A stretch of 51,646 nucleotides of DNA from Bacillota bacterium. Lineage in GTDB: Bacteria; Bacillota; Bacilli; Desulfuribacillales; Desulfuribacillaceae. The notes beneath the pieces were generated by a model. It worked only from the letters and a program-made list of their open reading frames with translations, made no database searches and was not told the origin of the DNA. A program made the position numbers and the translations under genes. Positions 43,996 to 51,646 of the stretch are shown here, piece by piece. Location: positions 1 to 51,646 of the forward strand of contig JAEWFW010000051.1 in the NCBI GenBank assembly GCA_023388635.1, given 5' to 3'. Numbering within the stretch: position 1 is the stretch's first letter; every line of letters starts with the position of its first letter.

Positions 43996-45102
43996 TCAAT
44001 TGGCGTTATTCATTTCCGATTCCTCTTCTATTTCTGTTGTTTCTTTCATGTCCATTGCTGCTGCATCTTTCATTTCCTTTGCCGTCGCTTCCCTTATCTC
44101 CATTGCATCATGTATATGGATTGCCCGCGCTCCCCCCTGCGGCGAAATCCCGTGAATTGCCATGCCTGCCGCTCCTTGGATACCTGCACGATTACCCAGT
44201 TGCGCCAAGACAATCTCCGTGTGCTCTGCGATTAATGGCGATGCGACACTACGAAAAGCGGCAATCAATGGTCCCATCAATATATGCTCTGCCGCCGATA
44301 TGCCTCCACCAATAATCACTTTCTGTGGATTCAAAATTGTGGCAATATTTGCCAACTCCATTCCCAGTACAGTTCCCGCGTGCGAGATAATCCTCCGGCA
44401 ATCTTCATCACCCGCCAGTGCCTGGTCTATGATAAATTTAGCAGAAATCCGCCCCTGCTTGCGGTATTCAGAAAGCAATTTGACACTTTTCCGTTTCTGC
44501 ACGAGTTCCAGTGCATCCAATTCAATCGCTCTCGAGGAAACCTCTGTCTCCAAACAACCGTATCTGCCACAATTGCATTTTCTGTCTTTCGATTTGGAAA
44601 GGGATATGTGCCCGATCTCTCCCGCTAATCCCATGTGCCCGCGGTAGATATTGCGTCCGATGATAATTCCGCTGCCAATACCTGTCCCAATTGTCAAACA
44701 CAGAAAATCTTCCGCATCCTGCCCAGCACCGTACCACAGCTCTCCCAGCGCCGCCATATTGGCATCATTATCGATAAATACCGGCTTGTGCCACATATTC
44801 TCTAGGTCACTTTTTAAATGTATATTCCGCCAACCGAGATTTGTAACATGTAAAAGCACATTATGTTTATAATCAATAAAAGCAGGGACGCCAATGCCGA
44901 TGCCTTGTATATTTTCCCATGATCTGCCTGTTTGCTGGAGAACTTCCTCTATCATCAGTGAAAAAACACGTAAAACACCTTCATATCCCTGCTCAATCGG
45001 TGTATCCATCCGTAACTCATGTATACACGTACCTGCTAAATCGAACAACCCTAATTTTATCTTCGATCCTCCGAGATCAATCCCTACACATACTTGTTCG
45101 AT
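43996..45102 (-). CDS. ROK-family sugar kinase (glucokinase-like) with possible AUC start
   Basis: This ROK protein has the ATP loop VGIDLGGSKIKLG, the catalytic VFIDNDANMAALGE, the TIGTGIGSGII phosphate loop and the zinc motif CNCGRYGCLE. No helix-turn-helix precedes it, so it is a kinase rather than a repressor; glucokinase fits the glycogen operon. The family homology begins about two codons after an ATC at 45102, seven bases after GGAGG, and no in-frame ATG, GTG or TTG lies nearby. In-frame GTG codons at 45171 and 45204 fall in tandem repeats and lack ribosome sites. The last 35 or so residues are a low-complexity Glu/Met/Ala tail. Confidence 0.85.
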   Translation of the reverse strand: MEQVCVGIDLGGSKIKLGLFDLAGTCIHELRMDTPIEQGYEGVLRVFSLMIEEVLQQTGRSWENIQGIGIGVPAFIDYKHNVLLHVTNLGWRNIHLKSDLENMWHKPVFIDNDANMAALGELWYGAGQDAEDFLCLTIGTGIGSGIIIGRNIYRGHMGLAGEIGHISLSKSKDRKCNCGRYGCLETEVSSRAIELDALELVQKRKSVKLLSEYRKQGRISAKFIIDQALAGDEDCRRIISHAGTVLGMELANIATILNPQKVIIGGGISAAEHILMGPLIAAFRSVASPLIAEHTEIVLAQLGNRAGIQGAAGMAIHGISPQGGARAIHIHDAMEIREATAKEMKDAAAMDMKETTEIEEESEMNNAN

Positions 45103-45129
45103 AGTATTTCCTCCTTCCTTCGAACATCG

Positions 45130-45229
45130 TCGCTCCTTGGTCGCTCCTTGCCGTCCATGGCACCGCGACACTAGGTCATCCGTGACCGTTGCCGTCCATG
45201 GCACCGCGGCATTTGGTCATCCGTGACCA
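45130..45229. repeat. Nested tandem repeats upstream of the glycogen operon
   Basis: Two abutting 41-base units (45148-45188 and 45189-45229) differ at about 5 positions. Each contains CCATGG and the inverted repeat GGTCA-TCCG-TGACC. Next to them an 11-base unit TCGCTCCTTGG/C is repeated in tandem (45130-45140, 45141-45151). They fill much of the gap between the DUF4130 gene and the ROK kinase. Confidence 0.85.
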
Positions 45230-45293
45230 TCACAATCAAATATATGTCTCTTTACTGTTTATATACGGCTATTTTTGCAAAAATCCTGCAAAT

Positions 45294-46058
45294 TTAATCC
45301 ACTTTTTCATTTTCATTCCTAAAAAATTCCGTCATATGCTTCCGATATCGCCCAGGCAAATGCTGCTTTTGCAATTTTGGGTTCTGCTTACCGGCAATGC
45401 CGATATGCGCAAAATACGTTTTCCATAACATCTCATACAACTGATTGTCATCCAGCATATCGGACAAAGCCTGTGTCCCCTGTAAGTAACCGATTACCCA
45501 CTGCGTTCCGTCATAGAAAGCAGCGCGGCTGCGTTTACAATCATGAATAATCCACAATTGTTCCGCCAACCGCTCGGCGAAATGCGGGGCAACTAACTCT
45601 ACAATATTGTGATCCGGTTCCATACTCGCGTATAAAATATCATTTTGCAAATTTCTAAAACGCAACAATCCGAGCATCCGATGACGCTCGCTCTGCACCT
45701 TTCTCACTGTTTTGTAAACTTGTAACATCGTCTGATCTGCCGTATTGCTCGCATAGGCACTTCCATACTTGCCTATTTTCTTCAAAAAATCGTAGAGCAA
45801 AATTTCAAATCCCGGTTGTTCCGAGAGGTACAAACAATAGACATCTCTGGCGATTTGGCGGGAATTCTTCCGCACAAGACCCTGATACACATCGTCCGCT
45901 ATCGCCTGATCCGTCTCAACTACACGCGTTTGCAAAATAGAATCGTTACCACTATCAACTTGAGACACAATTTCATAGGGAACTTCTTTTCTATGGAAAA
46001 TATAATATAAAGCCGTCAAAAGACCGGCAAAACTTCCGTCATAAACATATCGAAACAC
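45294..46058 (-). CDS. DUF4130-type protein partnered with the radical SAM protein (TIGR03915-like)
   Basis: This protein of about 254 residues begins FRYVYDGSFAGLLTALYYIF and contains FEILLYDFLKKIGKYG, ERHRMLGLLRFRNL, DILYASMEPDHNIVELVAPHFAERL and DGTQWVIGY blocks. I recall this pattern from a widespread family annotated as a putative DNA repair or metabolism protein, always beside a radical SAM protein. Its activity is not established. GTG at 46058 was chosen because GGAGGTG lies 7 bases upstream; a longer frame from 46172 begins with low-complexity sequence inside the neighbour gene. Confidence 0.8.
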   Translation of the reverse strand: MFRYVYDGSFAGLLTALYYIFHRKEVPYEIVSQVDSGNDSILQTRVVETDQAIADDVYQGLVRKNSRQIARDVYCLYLSEQPGFEILLYDFLKKIGKYGSAYASNTADQTMLQVYKTVRKVQSERHRMLGLLRFRNLQNDILYASMEPDHNIVELVAPHFAERLAEQLWIIHDCKRSRAAFYDGTQWVIGYLQGTQALSDMLDDNQLYEMLWKTYFAHIGIAGKQNPKLQKQHLPGRYRKHMTEFFRNENEKVD

Positions 46059-46143
46059 CGTCCTGCCACCTCCGCCTGTCCCATTTCCGCTTGATTCTAT
46101 TCTTGATTTTTGTAAATATCTCAGTGAATAACGCTGTGTGCTA

Positions 46144-47370
46144 TTAAAAAAACGATAGTTGCTGCCCCTCATACAAAGTCAGACGGTCTCGCACCCGCTG
46201 CTCATCAAGGGGAATTTCCCCGTAATAGCGCCCTTGGCATGTAATAAAATACTGCGCTCTTTTCATTGCTACACCCATTTGCTTCAACGCATCAAAATGA
46301 ATACTCGTGAATTTTCTTGCCATGACAATTTTCTTCGCCGATTTAACGCCAATTCCCGGGACTTTCAGCAACATGGAGTAATCGGCTCGATTGATTTCCA
46401 CCGGAAAATGCTGCAAATTCCGTAACGCCCAGTCACACTTAGGGTCCATTGCCATATGTAGATTCCGATCGGCATTGTTGTTAAACAACTCTTCTACGTC
46501 AAATCCATAAAAGCGCAACAGCCAATCTGCTTGGTATAAACGGTGTTCACGCATCGGTGAAGAATTGCTGACTGCCGGCAAATTCGGATGGTTACCCATC
46601 GGGATATACGACGAATAGTACACCCTTTTTAATTGCATTTGATTATACAGACCTTCTGTCAAACGCAGAATCTGATAATCCTTCTCCGGCGTCGCACCGA
46701 CAATTAATTGCGTACTCTGTCCTGCCGGGATAAATTGTTTGACTTTTTTGAAATGACGCTTTTCTTCCTGGTATTGGGCTATTTGGGTACTGATATACCT
46801 CATCGGCTCAACGATCATATTGCGTTGCTTCTGCGGTGCCAGCAGTTGCAAACTATCAAGTGTCGGCAACTCTATATTGACACTCATTCGATCAGCATAC
46901 ATCCCGGCTTGCTGAATCAATCGCGAATCTGCCCCGGGAATTGCCTTTACATGAATATAGCCATTGAACTTGTACCGTTCACGCAGCAACTTCAATGTCT
47001 GCACGAGACATTCCATCGTATAATCAGGGCTCTTAATCACACCGGAACTGAGGAAAAGACCTTCTATATAATTACGTTTATAAAACTCGATCGTCAGCGT
47101 CGCCAACTCGTCCGGTGTCAGCGCCGCACGCCGAACATCATTCGATGCGCGATTGACACAATACGCACAGTCAAAAATACAGTAATTCGTATACAAAATC
47201 TTCAGCAGCGATATACATCTGCCGTCATCCGCCCAACTATGGCAAATACCACACTGCGCCGTATCACCTAAATGACCTTTTTTCTTCGACCGTTGGCTCC
47301 CACTGGAAGAGCAGGATACGTCATACTTTGCTCCTTCCGTCAAAATCGCCAACTTTTCTTGTAACTCCAT
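46144..47370 (-). CDS. Radical SAM protein with C-terminal helix-hairpin-helix (putative DNA modification/repair, TIGR03916-like)
   Basis: This 408-residue protein carries the radical SAM cluster Cys64-x3-Cys68-x2-Cys71 (CIFDCAYC), with extra cysteines just before it (Cys40, Cys43, Cys52). A C-terminal helix-hairpin-helix LLKVPGIGVKSAKKIVMAR suggests DNA or nucleic-acid binding. The set matches the family described as putative DNA modification/repair radical SAM proteins; the reaction is unknown. ATG 47370 was preferred over 47388 by ribosome-site spacing. It has its own promoter and precedes the DUF4130 gene by 85 bases. Confidence 0.85.
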   Translation of the reverse strand: MELQEKLAILTEGAKYDVSCSSSGSQRSKKKGHLGDTAQCGICHSWADDGRCISLLKILYTNYCIFDCAYCVNRASNDVRRAALTPDELATLTIEFYKRNYIEGLFLSSGVIKSPDYTMECLVQTLKLLRERYKFNGYIHVKAIPGADSRLIQQAGMYADRMSVNIELPTLDSLQLLAPQKQRNMIVEPMRYISTQIAQYQEEKRHFKKVKQFIPAGQSTQLIVGATPEKDYQILRLTEGLYNQMQLKRVYYSSYIPMGNHPNLPAVSNSSPMREHRLYQADWLLRFYGFDVEELFNNNADRNLHMAMDPKCDWALRNLQHFPVEINRADYSMLLKVPGIGVKSAKKIVMARKFTSIHFDALKQMGVAMKRAQYFITCQGRYYGEIPLDEQRVRDRLTLYEGQQLSFF

Positions 47371-47425
47371 TGCCACCACTCTTTTCATATGCAGATTTGC
47401 AAAATACTAATTATGATTGTGGCAA

Positions 47426-47454
47426 TAGAATATCATAATTGATCCGATCAGTCA
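47426..47454 (-). promoter_or_regulatory. SigA-type promoter of the radical SAM gene
   Basis: TTGACT (47449-47454) and TATTCT (47426-47431) with a 17-base spacer on the minus strand, about 55 bases before the start codon. A 9-base-pair inverted repeat (47408-47416 / 47431-47439) overlaps the -10 box and could bind a regulator. No separate strong promoter was found before the glycogen genes. Confidence 0.55.
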
Positions 47455-47506
47455 AACATATGTTCTGTTTTGCGTTATTCTTTACTCCTATCTTTGTAGA
47501 CTTGCC

Positions 47507-47959
47507 CTATTGTGCGAGAATTTGCTTTACCGCCTGTTTGATCTCTTGGTAACTTGTGCAACGGCAAATATTCGATTCCAGCCACTCTTGAATCAGCTCA
47601 TCATCTGCCTGCGGATGACGCTTTCGCAAAGCCTCGCATTTCATAATAAAGCCGGGCGTACAATAGCCGCATTGAAAGGCAAACTGCTCAATAAACGCTT
47701 TTTGTACGCACGAATCCCGTAACCCTTCAATCGTCGTAATTTCCTTGCCGACTGCTTCGATTGCCAGCATCAGACATGATTTCATGGCAACGCCATCGAC
47801 ATGAACGGTACACGTTCCGCAATCGCCTTGTAAGCATCCGGGCTTCGCGCCAAGCAAACCTAAAGACTCGCGCAATACATACAGCAATGTGTCTGCATGG
47901 CGCACGAATACATACCGTTCTTCACCGTTTACCTTTAATTTAATCTCTGACTTGCACAT
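47507..47959 (-). CDS. Molybdenum hydroxylase small subunit, two [2Fe-2S] clusters
   Basis: This 150-residue protein is the CoxS/XdhC-type iron-sulfur subunit of a xanthine-oxidase-family enzyme. The plant-ferredoxin-like cluster uses Cys42, Cys47, Cys50 and Cys62; the second, helical domain uses Cys97, Cys100, Cys132 and Cys134 (CGYC...CRC). All eight ligands are intact. It is the last gene of a three-gene operon and overlaps the FAD subunit by 20 bases. It passes electrons from the molybdenum centre to FAD. Confidence 0.95.
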   Translation of the reverse strand: MCKSEIKLKVNGEERYVFVRHADTLLYVLRESLGLLGAKPGCLQGDCGTCTVHVDGVAMKSCLMLAIEAVGKEITTIEGLRDSCVQKAFIEQFAFQCGYCTPGFIMKCEALRKRHPQADDELIQEWLESNICRCTSYQEIKQAVKQILAQ

Positions 47960-48806
47960 ATTGATCGCCCTCCAAATGCGTTAAAATGTCTTGCAACACA
48001 TTCTCCAAGAGAAAGCTCCTGTATTCCTTTGAGCCGTTCACGTCACAAATCGCTTTGTCTCGCACCGAATCGACAGCTTGCTTTACTCTGTCAACCATGG
48101 GTACATCAGGCTGATTTAATGTATTTTCAAATTCCTCAGAGCGAAACGGATATGCGGCATATCCGCTGAGTGCGACCCTTGTCCGTCCGTCAACCTTTAT
48201 CGCTGCCACCGTGACAAGCGGATAGCCGATCGTTCCTTGCTTACGCTTTTTAATGACGATACTTGGGCAATTCGCATATTTTTCATCTATACGGACATAG
48301 GCAATGAACTCATTTTTCCCCAGTTGTGCGCCCTGTTTACATACATCATGCACTGACCGTTCCGTGGTTCCATTTTCCCCTGCTACGCCTATTTGGCTAT
48401 CGGTCAGCAACAGCGGCAACGTCATTTCCCGGAAAATAATCGTTCCGCACAAATTACCGCCGACGGTAATTTTATTGCGTGAAGTTTGATCAGCAATTCC
48501 TCGGATCGTCTCACTAATCAGCGAAAATACCTGACGATTTTGCAACGCTTCGCGAACTGTAGAAAGCGGCAATGCCGCTCCAATATGTAATGCTCCATCA
48601 ACTTGCTGCACGTGTGTGCACTCTGGTATATATTTTAAATCGATCACAGCTTCCGTATATATCTTGTTCACCCTGCCGAACGTCAAAATTTCCGTTCCTC
48701 CGGCATAGTAAAGCGGCTGTTTTACCTGATCGCTCATTTGCCGGTACAAGTCGACAGCCTCGCCGATTTTCTTCGGTTGATAATATGTAAAATCAAACGT
48801 GATCAT
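47940..48806 (-). CDS. Molybdenum hydroxylase FAD-binding medium subunit
   Basis: This 288-residue CoxM-type flavoprotein subunit has the FAD diphosphate motifs YYAGGTEIL (residues 35-43) and ITVGGNLCG, and a C-terminal CO-dehydrogenase-flavoprotein domain (SGYAAYPFRSEEFE). ATG 48806 overlaps the stop of the large subunit (ATGA), with GAGGTGA 9 bases upstream. It would transfer electrons to a soluble acceptor such as NAD or ferredoxin. Substrate is set by the large subunit. Confidence 0.93.
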   Translation of the reverse strand: MITFDFTYYQPKKIGEAVDLYRQMSDQVKQPLYYAGGTEILTFGRVNKIYTEAVIDLKYIPECTHVQQVDGALHIGAALPLSTVREALQNRQVFSLISETIRGIADQTSRNKITVGGNLCGTIIFREMTLPLLLTDSQIGVAGENGTTERSVHDVCKQGAQLGKNEFIAYVRIDEKYANCPSIVIKKRKQGTIGYPLVTVAAIKVDGRTRVALSGYAAYPFRSEEFENTLNQPDVPMVDRVKQAVDSVRDKAICDVNGSKEYRSFLLENVLQDILTHLEGDQYVQVRD

Positions 48807-51136
48807 GTGCACTCACCTCGTTTCTCTTGGACTTTCCGCCATACAGTTTCCGGAGTCAATGGAAAATAGTCAAATTCAACGCCTGCCACTTTCGACAGAC
48901 AGTTTGCCAGTGCCGCCGGCATGCCGATTACTCCATGCTCCCCTATACCGCGTGCCCCATAGGGAGCATCTAGATGCGGTGTCTCGACAAAGTCAACGAT
49001 ATATTCAGGCTGTTCTCCAAAATGATACGGCACATACGTACGCAAGCGCCCATTTTCAAGCGCCCCGTTTTCATCAAACTGTAGAATCTCACGCCCTCCG
49101 ATACCAAGCCCCATTACCATACCACCCATAATCTGACCCTGCGCTTCCTTCGGATTGAGTACAGTACCACTGTCAATTACGGAAACTGCTTTCAAAACGC
49201 GGTAATTGCATTCTCGTTCATCGTATTCTATCTCCACACCCTGAGCGCCGACAGTCCACTCCGGTCCTGGGATTCCCGCTCCAGTTTCTTGGTCCAAATA
49301 TGTCAATCGTCTCATGATGTATGTTCCGCGACCAATAATCTGTCCGCCGATCGCGTGTCCGTTGGGATATGTATATCCATAAACGACGTCCTTTAACTGT
49401 AAAAATACAGTCGGATCGTCTGCCAAATACACACGTCCGTTTGCCACATGCAAATCTTCACTCGTACAATTTAATACGCGTGACGCAATGTCCTTTATCT
49501 GCCAAATCACATCATCGGCGGCACGCAATACGGCTTTACCCGCCATATAAATGCCGCGGCTGGCGACAGTTTTCCAATGTTCGGGCGAAGTCTGAGTATC
49601 GACGTCGAATTTCACATGGATATCGTCAATTTTCATCTGCATTTTTTCAGCTAATATTTGTGCCAAAACTGTTTTCGTTCCGGTACCAATTTCTACGATA
49701 CCGGAAATTAGGTTGATGCTGGCATCGGGATTGAACGTCAAAATCACGCCGGAACTGGCACTGTTGGCAATACTTGATGTCTTCCATATCCCACTGATCC
49801 CTTTGGCGCGCACGCGGTGTTCATCGACCCTAACAACATTGCCCTCGTCCCAACGGAGTAATTCTTGCAACCGCTCCAAGCATTGATTGAAATTTCCAAT
49901 ATTGCTCTGATTGACATACATATTCGTCGGTGTTGTGTCTTTTGGATGAATCGCATTGATGCGCCGCAATGTAAACGGGTCAATCCCGCACTTATCCGCC
50001 AACATATCAACCGCACGTTCAAATGCCAATAACAGCTCAGCATGCCCAAATCCCCTAAATGCCGTCGCATAGGGATGATTCGTGTAAACACATAGTGAGT
50101 CACAATGAATATTTTCGATCGCATATGGTCCTGTACATGAGATCGCCGCGGCACGGCTGATCGTCGCACCTTTATCGGAATACGCGCCACAATCAAATTT
50201 AAAAGTAATTTCTGCAGCAGTAAACTTACCCTCTGGCGTACATCCCAGCCGCACGTCGGCTTGCATCCCCACACGTGAAGGTGAACTGCACATATCCTCT
50301 TCCCGCGTATTGACGATTTTTACCGCCCGTCCTTTGACGGCAAGGGATGCCAGATAAGCGATCAACTCCAACTGCACCGATACTTTCCCACCATATGCAC
50401 CGCCAACGACAGGTGTTTGAACGATAATTTTTCCTACGGGAATGTGAAAATAATCCGCCATGAGCTTTTTTACCATATAGGGACCTTGTGTTGCCGATAT
50501 AACCGTCACTACTCCATCCGGGTCAATTGCTACGATTGCGCAGCGCGTTTCCATCGCCAAATGATCAGACCGTGCAAATGTTAATGTTGCCCTCACCTCA
50601 TATTGACTCGCTTTCCATGCTGACTCTGTGTCACCTTTGCGGATTTTCGTCCGATTGGCGATATTCGTATTCGGTTCCGGATACGCTTGCTGCACATGTT
50701 TATATTCAGCCAACTTTTCGTGAACCAATGTACAGTCTTTAGCCAAAGCGTCGCCGACCGTATAGACAATCGGCAACACTTCGTACGTGATATTGATCTG
50801 CTCTGCCGCCTTCTTCGCCGCCACCGGTGTGTCTGCGACGACTACAGCAACCGGTTCCCCATAATACCGGACCTTTTCATAAGCAAGCACAGGTCGGTCT
50901 TGTATTTCCTCACCTGCACGCGGAAGCTGCTGCCCTACGACGATCGCCCGCACTCCCTCTGATTGCCAAGCCTTTGCCGTGTCGATATGTTTGATGTATG
51001 CATGGGCGTGCGTACTTGTGACGAGATGTCCGTATAACATATCCGGCAACTGATGGTCCGCCGTATACATCGTTTTACCAGTTACCTTATTGTTCGACTC
51101 TTTACGAGTTACATTTTTGCCAATTGACAATTGCAT
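48803..51136 (-). CDS. Molybdenum hydroxylase large (molybdopterin) subunit, substrate unknown
   Basis: This 777-residue CoxL/XdhA-type subunit binds molybdopterin. Recognisable blocks are VTGKTMYTADHQLPDMLYG, AVVVADTPVAAKKAAE, TPVVGGAYGGK, AFRGFGHAELLLAFE, EIGTGTKTV and, near the C-terminus, ARGIGEHGVIG with the active-site Glu. The AYRGAGR/CSFR selenium-copper loop of true CO dehydrogenase was not seen, so a purine, nicotinate or aromatic substrate is more likely. ATG 51136 is two bases after GGGAGG; TTG 51130 has better spacing and may be the real start. Maturation genes are not in the window. Confidence 0.9.
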   Translation of the reverse strand: MQLSIGKNVTRKESNNKVTGKTMYTADHQLPDMLYGHLVTSTHAHAYIKHIDTAKAWQSEGVRAIVVGQQLPRAGEEIQDRPVLAYEKVRYYGEPVAVVVADTPVAAKKAAEQINITYEVLPIVYTVGDALAKDCTLVHEKLAEYKHVQQAYPEPNTNIANRTKIRKGDTESAWKASQYEVRATLTFARSDHLAMETRCAIVAIDPDGVVTVISATQGPYMVKKLMADYFHIPVGKIIVQTPVVGGAYGGKVSVQLELIAYLASLAVKGRAVKIVNTREEDMCSSPSRVGMQADVRLGCTPEGKFTAAEITFKFDCGAYSDKGATISRAAAISCTGPYAIENIHCDSLCVYTNHPYATAFRGFGHAELLLAFERAVDMLADKCGIDPFTLRRINAIHPKDTTPTNMYVNQSNIGNFNQCLERLQELLRWDEGNVVRVDEHRVRAKGISGIWKTSSIANSASSGVILTFNPDASINLISGIVEIGTGTKTVLAQILAEKMQMKIDDIHVKFDVDTQTSPEHWKTVASRGIYMAGKAVLRAADDVIWQIKDIASRVLNCTSEDLHVANGRVYLADDPTVFLQLKDVVYGYTYPNGHAIGGQIIGRGTYIMRRLTYLDQETGAGIPGPEWTVGAQGVEIEYDERECNYRVLKAVSVIDSGTVLNPKEAQGQIMGGMVMGLGIGGREILQFDENGALENGRLRTYVPYHFGEQPEYIVDFVETPHLDAPYGARGIGEHGVIGMPAALANCLSKVAGVEFDYFPLTPETVWRKVQEKRGECT

Positions 51137-51377
51137 ATCCTCCCTCTGCAAGTTTCTTCTTACCTAAAAGCCCCGTTTCTTCAAGTATTTCCATGCACCA
51201 AAAGTTTAGTCCAAAAAATATCCTAAGATCGTACTTGCACAAAGCAAACGACCGTTACATATGATTGGGTATACGCCTAAAACGCAGTTCTAGCACGCAT
51301 TGACACGGCGTATATAAAACTACTGTCATTTTTTTATATTCATAATAGAATCGATCTTGATGTAGGGAGGAATGTCT

Positions 51378-51646
51378 GTGCCAGGGTTATTTACTGCTTT
51401 AGGCTTACTATTTCGAGAGGTTTTTTTATTGTTTTCTTATATAAAAAACAACGCATTCCCTAAACCTTTATCGGAACAAGAAGAACAAGCTGCATTGAAC
51501 AATTTGCAAGCCGGATGCGAAGAATCACGGGAAACACTCATTAAGCACAACCTGCGTCTCGTCGCCCACATCGTGAAGAAATTCGAAAATACCGGCGAAG
51601 ATTCCGATGACTTAATCTCGATCGGCACAATCGGTCTGATCAAAGC
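51378..51646 (+). CDS. sigK: Sporulation sigma factor, pro-sigma-K (partial, C-terminus beyond window)
   Basis: The first 89 or so codons closely resemble Bacillus pro-sigma-K. A hydrophobic pro-sequence (PGLFTALGLLFREVFLLFSYIKNN) is followed by region 1.2/2 sequence ending HNLRLVAHIVKKF, ENTGEDSDDLISIGTIGLIK. Processing would occur near the SYIKNN segment. GTG at 51378 lies 7 bases after GGGAGG; the ATG at 51372 is too close. CATAATAG at 51341-51348 loosely resembles a sigma-E -10 box. The mother-cell sigma factor shows that the organism forms, or recently formed, endospores. Whether a skin-like element interrupts it cannot be seen. Confidence 0.93.
   Translation, partial: MPGLFTALGLLFREVFLLFSYIKNNAFPKPLSEQEEQAALNNLQAGCEESRETLIKHNLRLVAHIVKKFENTGEDSDDLISIGTIGLIK

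Noticed and set aside
45103..45204. N-terminal extension of the ROK kinase from GTG 45204
   Set aside because: The extension is encoded by tandem repeats, has no family homology and lacks a ribosome site; the GGAGG before ATC fits better.
47507..51136. Aerobic CO dehydrogenase (CoxLMS)
   Set aside because: Subunit types match, but the CO dehydrogenase active-site loop with AYRCSFR was not found in the large subunit.
51200..51300. Sigma-54 promoter before the molybdenum hydroxylase operon
   Set aside because: GG and GC doublets are not at the required 10-base spacing, and no convincing sigma-A promoter was found either.
1..51646. tRNA, rRNA genes, insertion sequences or prophage
   Set aside because: No cloverleaf with a T-arm motif, no rRNA-like stretches, no transposase or integrase frames were recognised on either strand.

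Overview
The window is chromosomal DNA from a spore-forming, nitrogen-fixing anaerobe of the Firmicutes. Placement near Negativicutes/Sporomusaceae or Clostridia is an inference. The spore call rests on a partial pro-sigma-K gene at the right edge and a sporulation-type polysaccharide deacetylase. Diazotrophy rests on a complete Mo-nitrogenase structural and cofactor cluster of the clostridial type, with nifI1/nifI2 after nifH, a NifD insertion, split NifV and a 2Fe-2S ferredoxin of the C. pasteurianum type. Most genes lie on the minus strand. Only the [NiFe] hydrogenase operon and sigK read on the plus strand.

Layout. 1-4411 (minus): conserved housekeeping run yqeG-yqeH-aroE-yhbY-DJ-1 family-nadD-yqeK. 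4491-4895: a lone STAS protein with its own promoter. 5081-19503 (minus): a nitrogen island, glnA-nitR-nifH-nifI1-nifI2-nifD-nifK-nifE-nifN-nifB-2Fe2S ferredoxin-anfO-nifV omega-nifV alpha, closed by a terminator. 19682-21031: aspartokinase. 21223-22086: class II aldolase. 22264-26016 (plus): [NiFe] hydrogenase small subunit, large subunit and cytochrome b. 26153-26983: polysaccharide deacetylase. 27171-28526: citrate synthase. 28744-30125: ParM/ParR-like pair. 30205-32265: CheA. 32444-45102 (minus): seven-gene glycogen operon (ROK sugar kinase, glgB, glgC, glgD, glgA, glgP, GH13-GH77 fusion). 45294-47370: radical SAM / DUF4130 pair. 47507-51136: three-subunit molybdenum hydroxylase. 51378-end: sigK.

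How they work together. Ammonia from nitrogenase is assimilated by GlnA. The regulator beside glnA carries an ANTAR RNA-binding domain. The nitR-nifH gap holds two stem-loops with six-base loops having A at position 1 and G at position 4. The second overlaps the 5' arm of an intrinsic terminator just before nifH. This is the architecture expected of an ANTAR antitermination switch, so nif expression is probably controlled by transcription antitermination, with NifI1/NifI2 acting after translation. The hydrogenase could recycle nitrogenase-derived H2 into the quinone pool. Its small subunit has all six cysteines of the oxygen-tolerant [4Fe-3S] proximal cluster, yet its twin-arginine motif reads Arg-Glu.

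Starts were chosen by Shine-Dalgarno spacing and are often shorter than the longest open frame. No identification was checked by database search.
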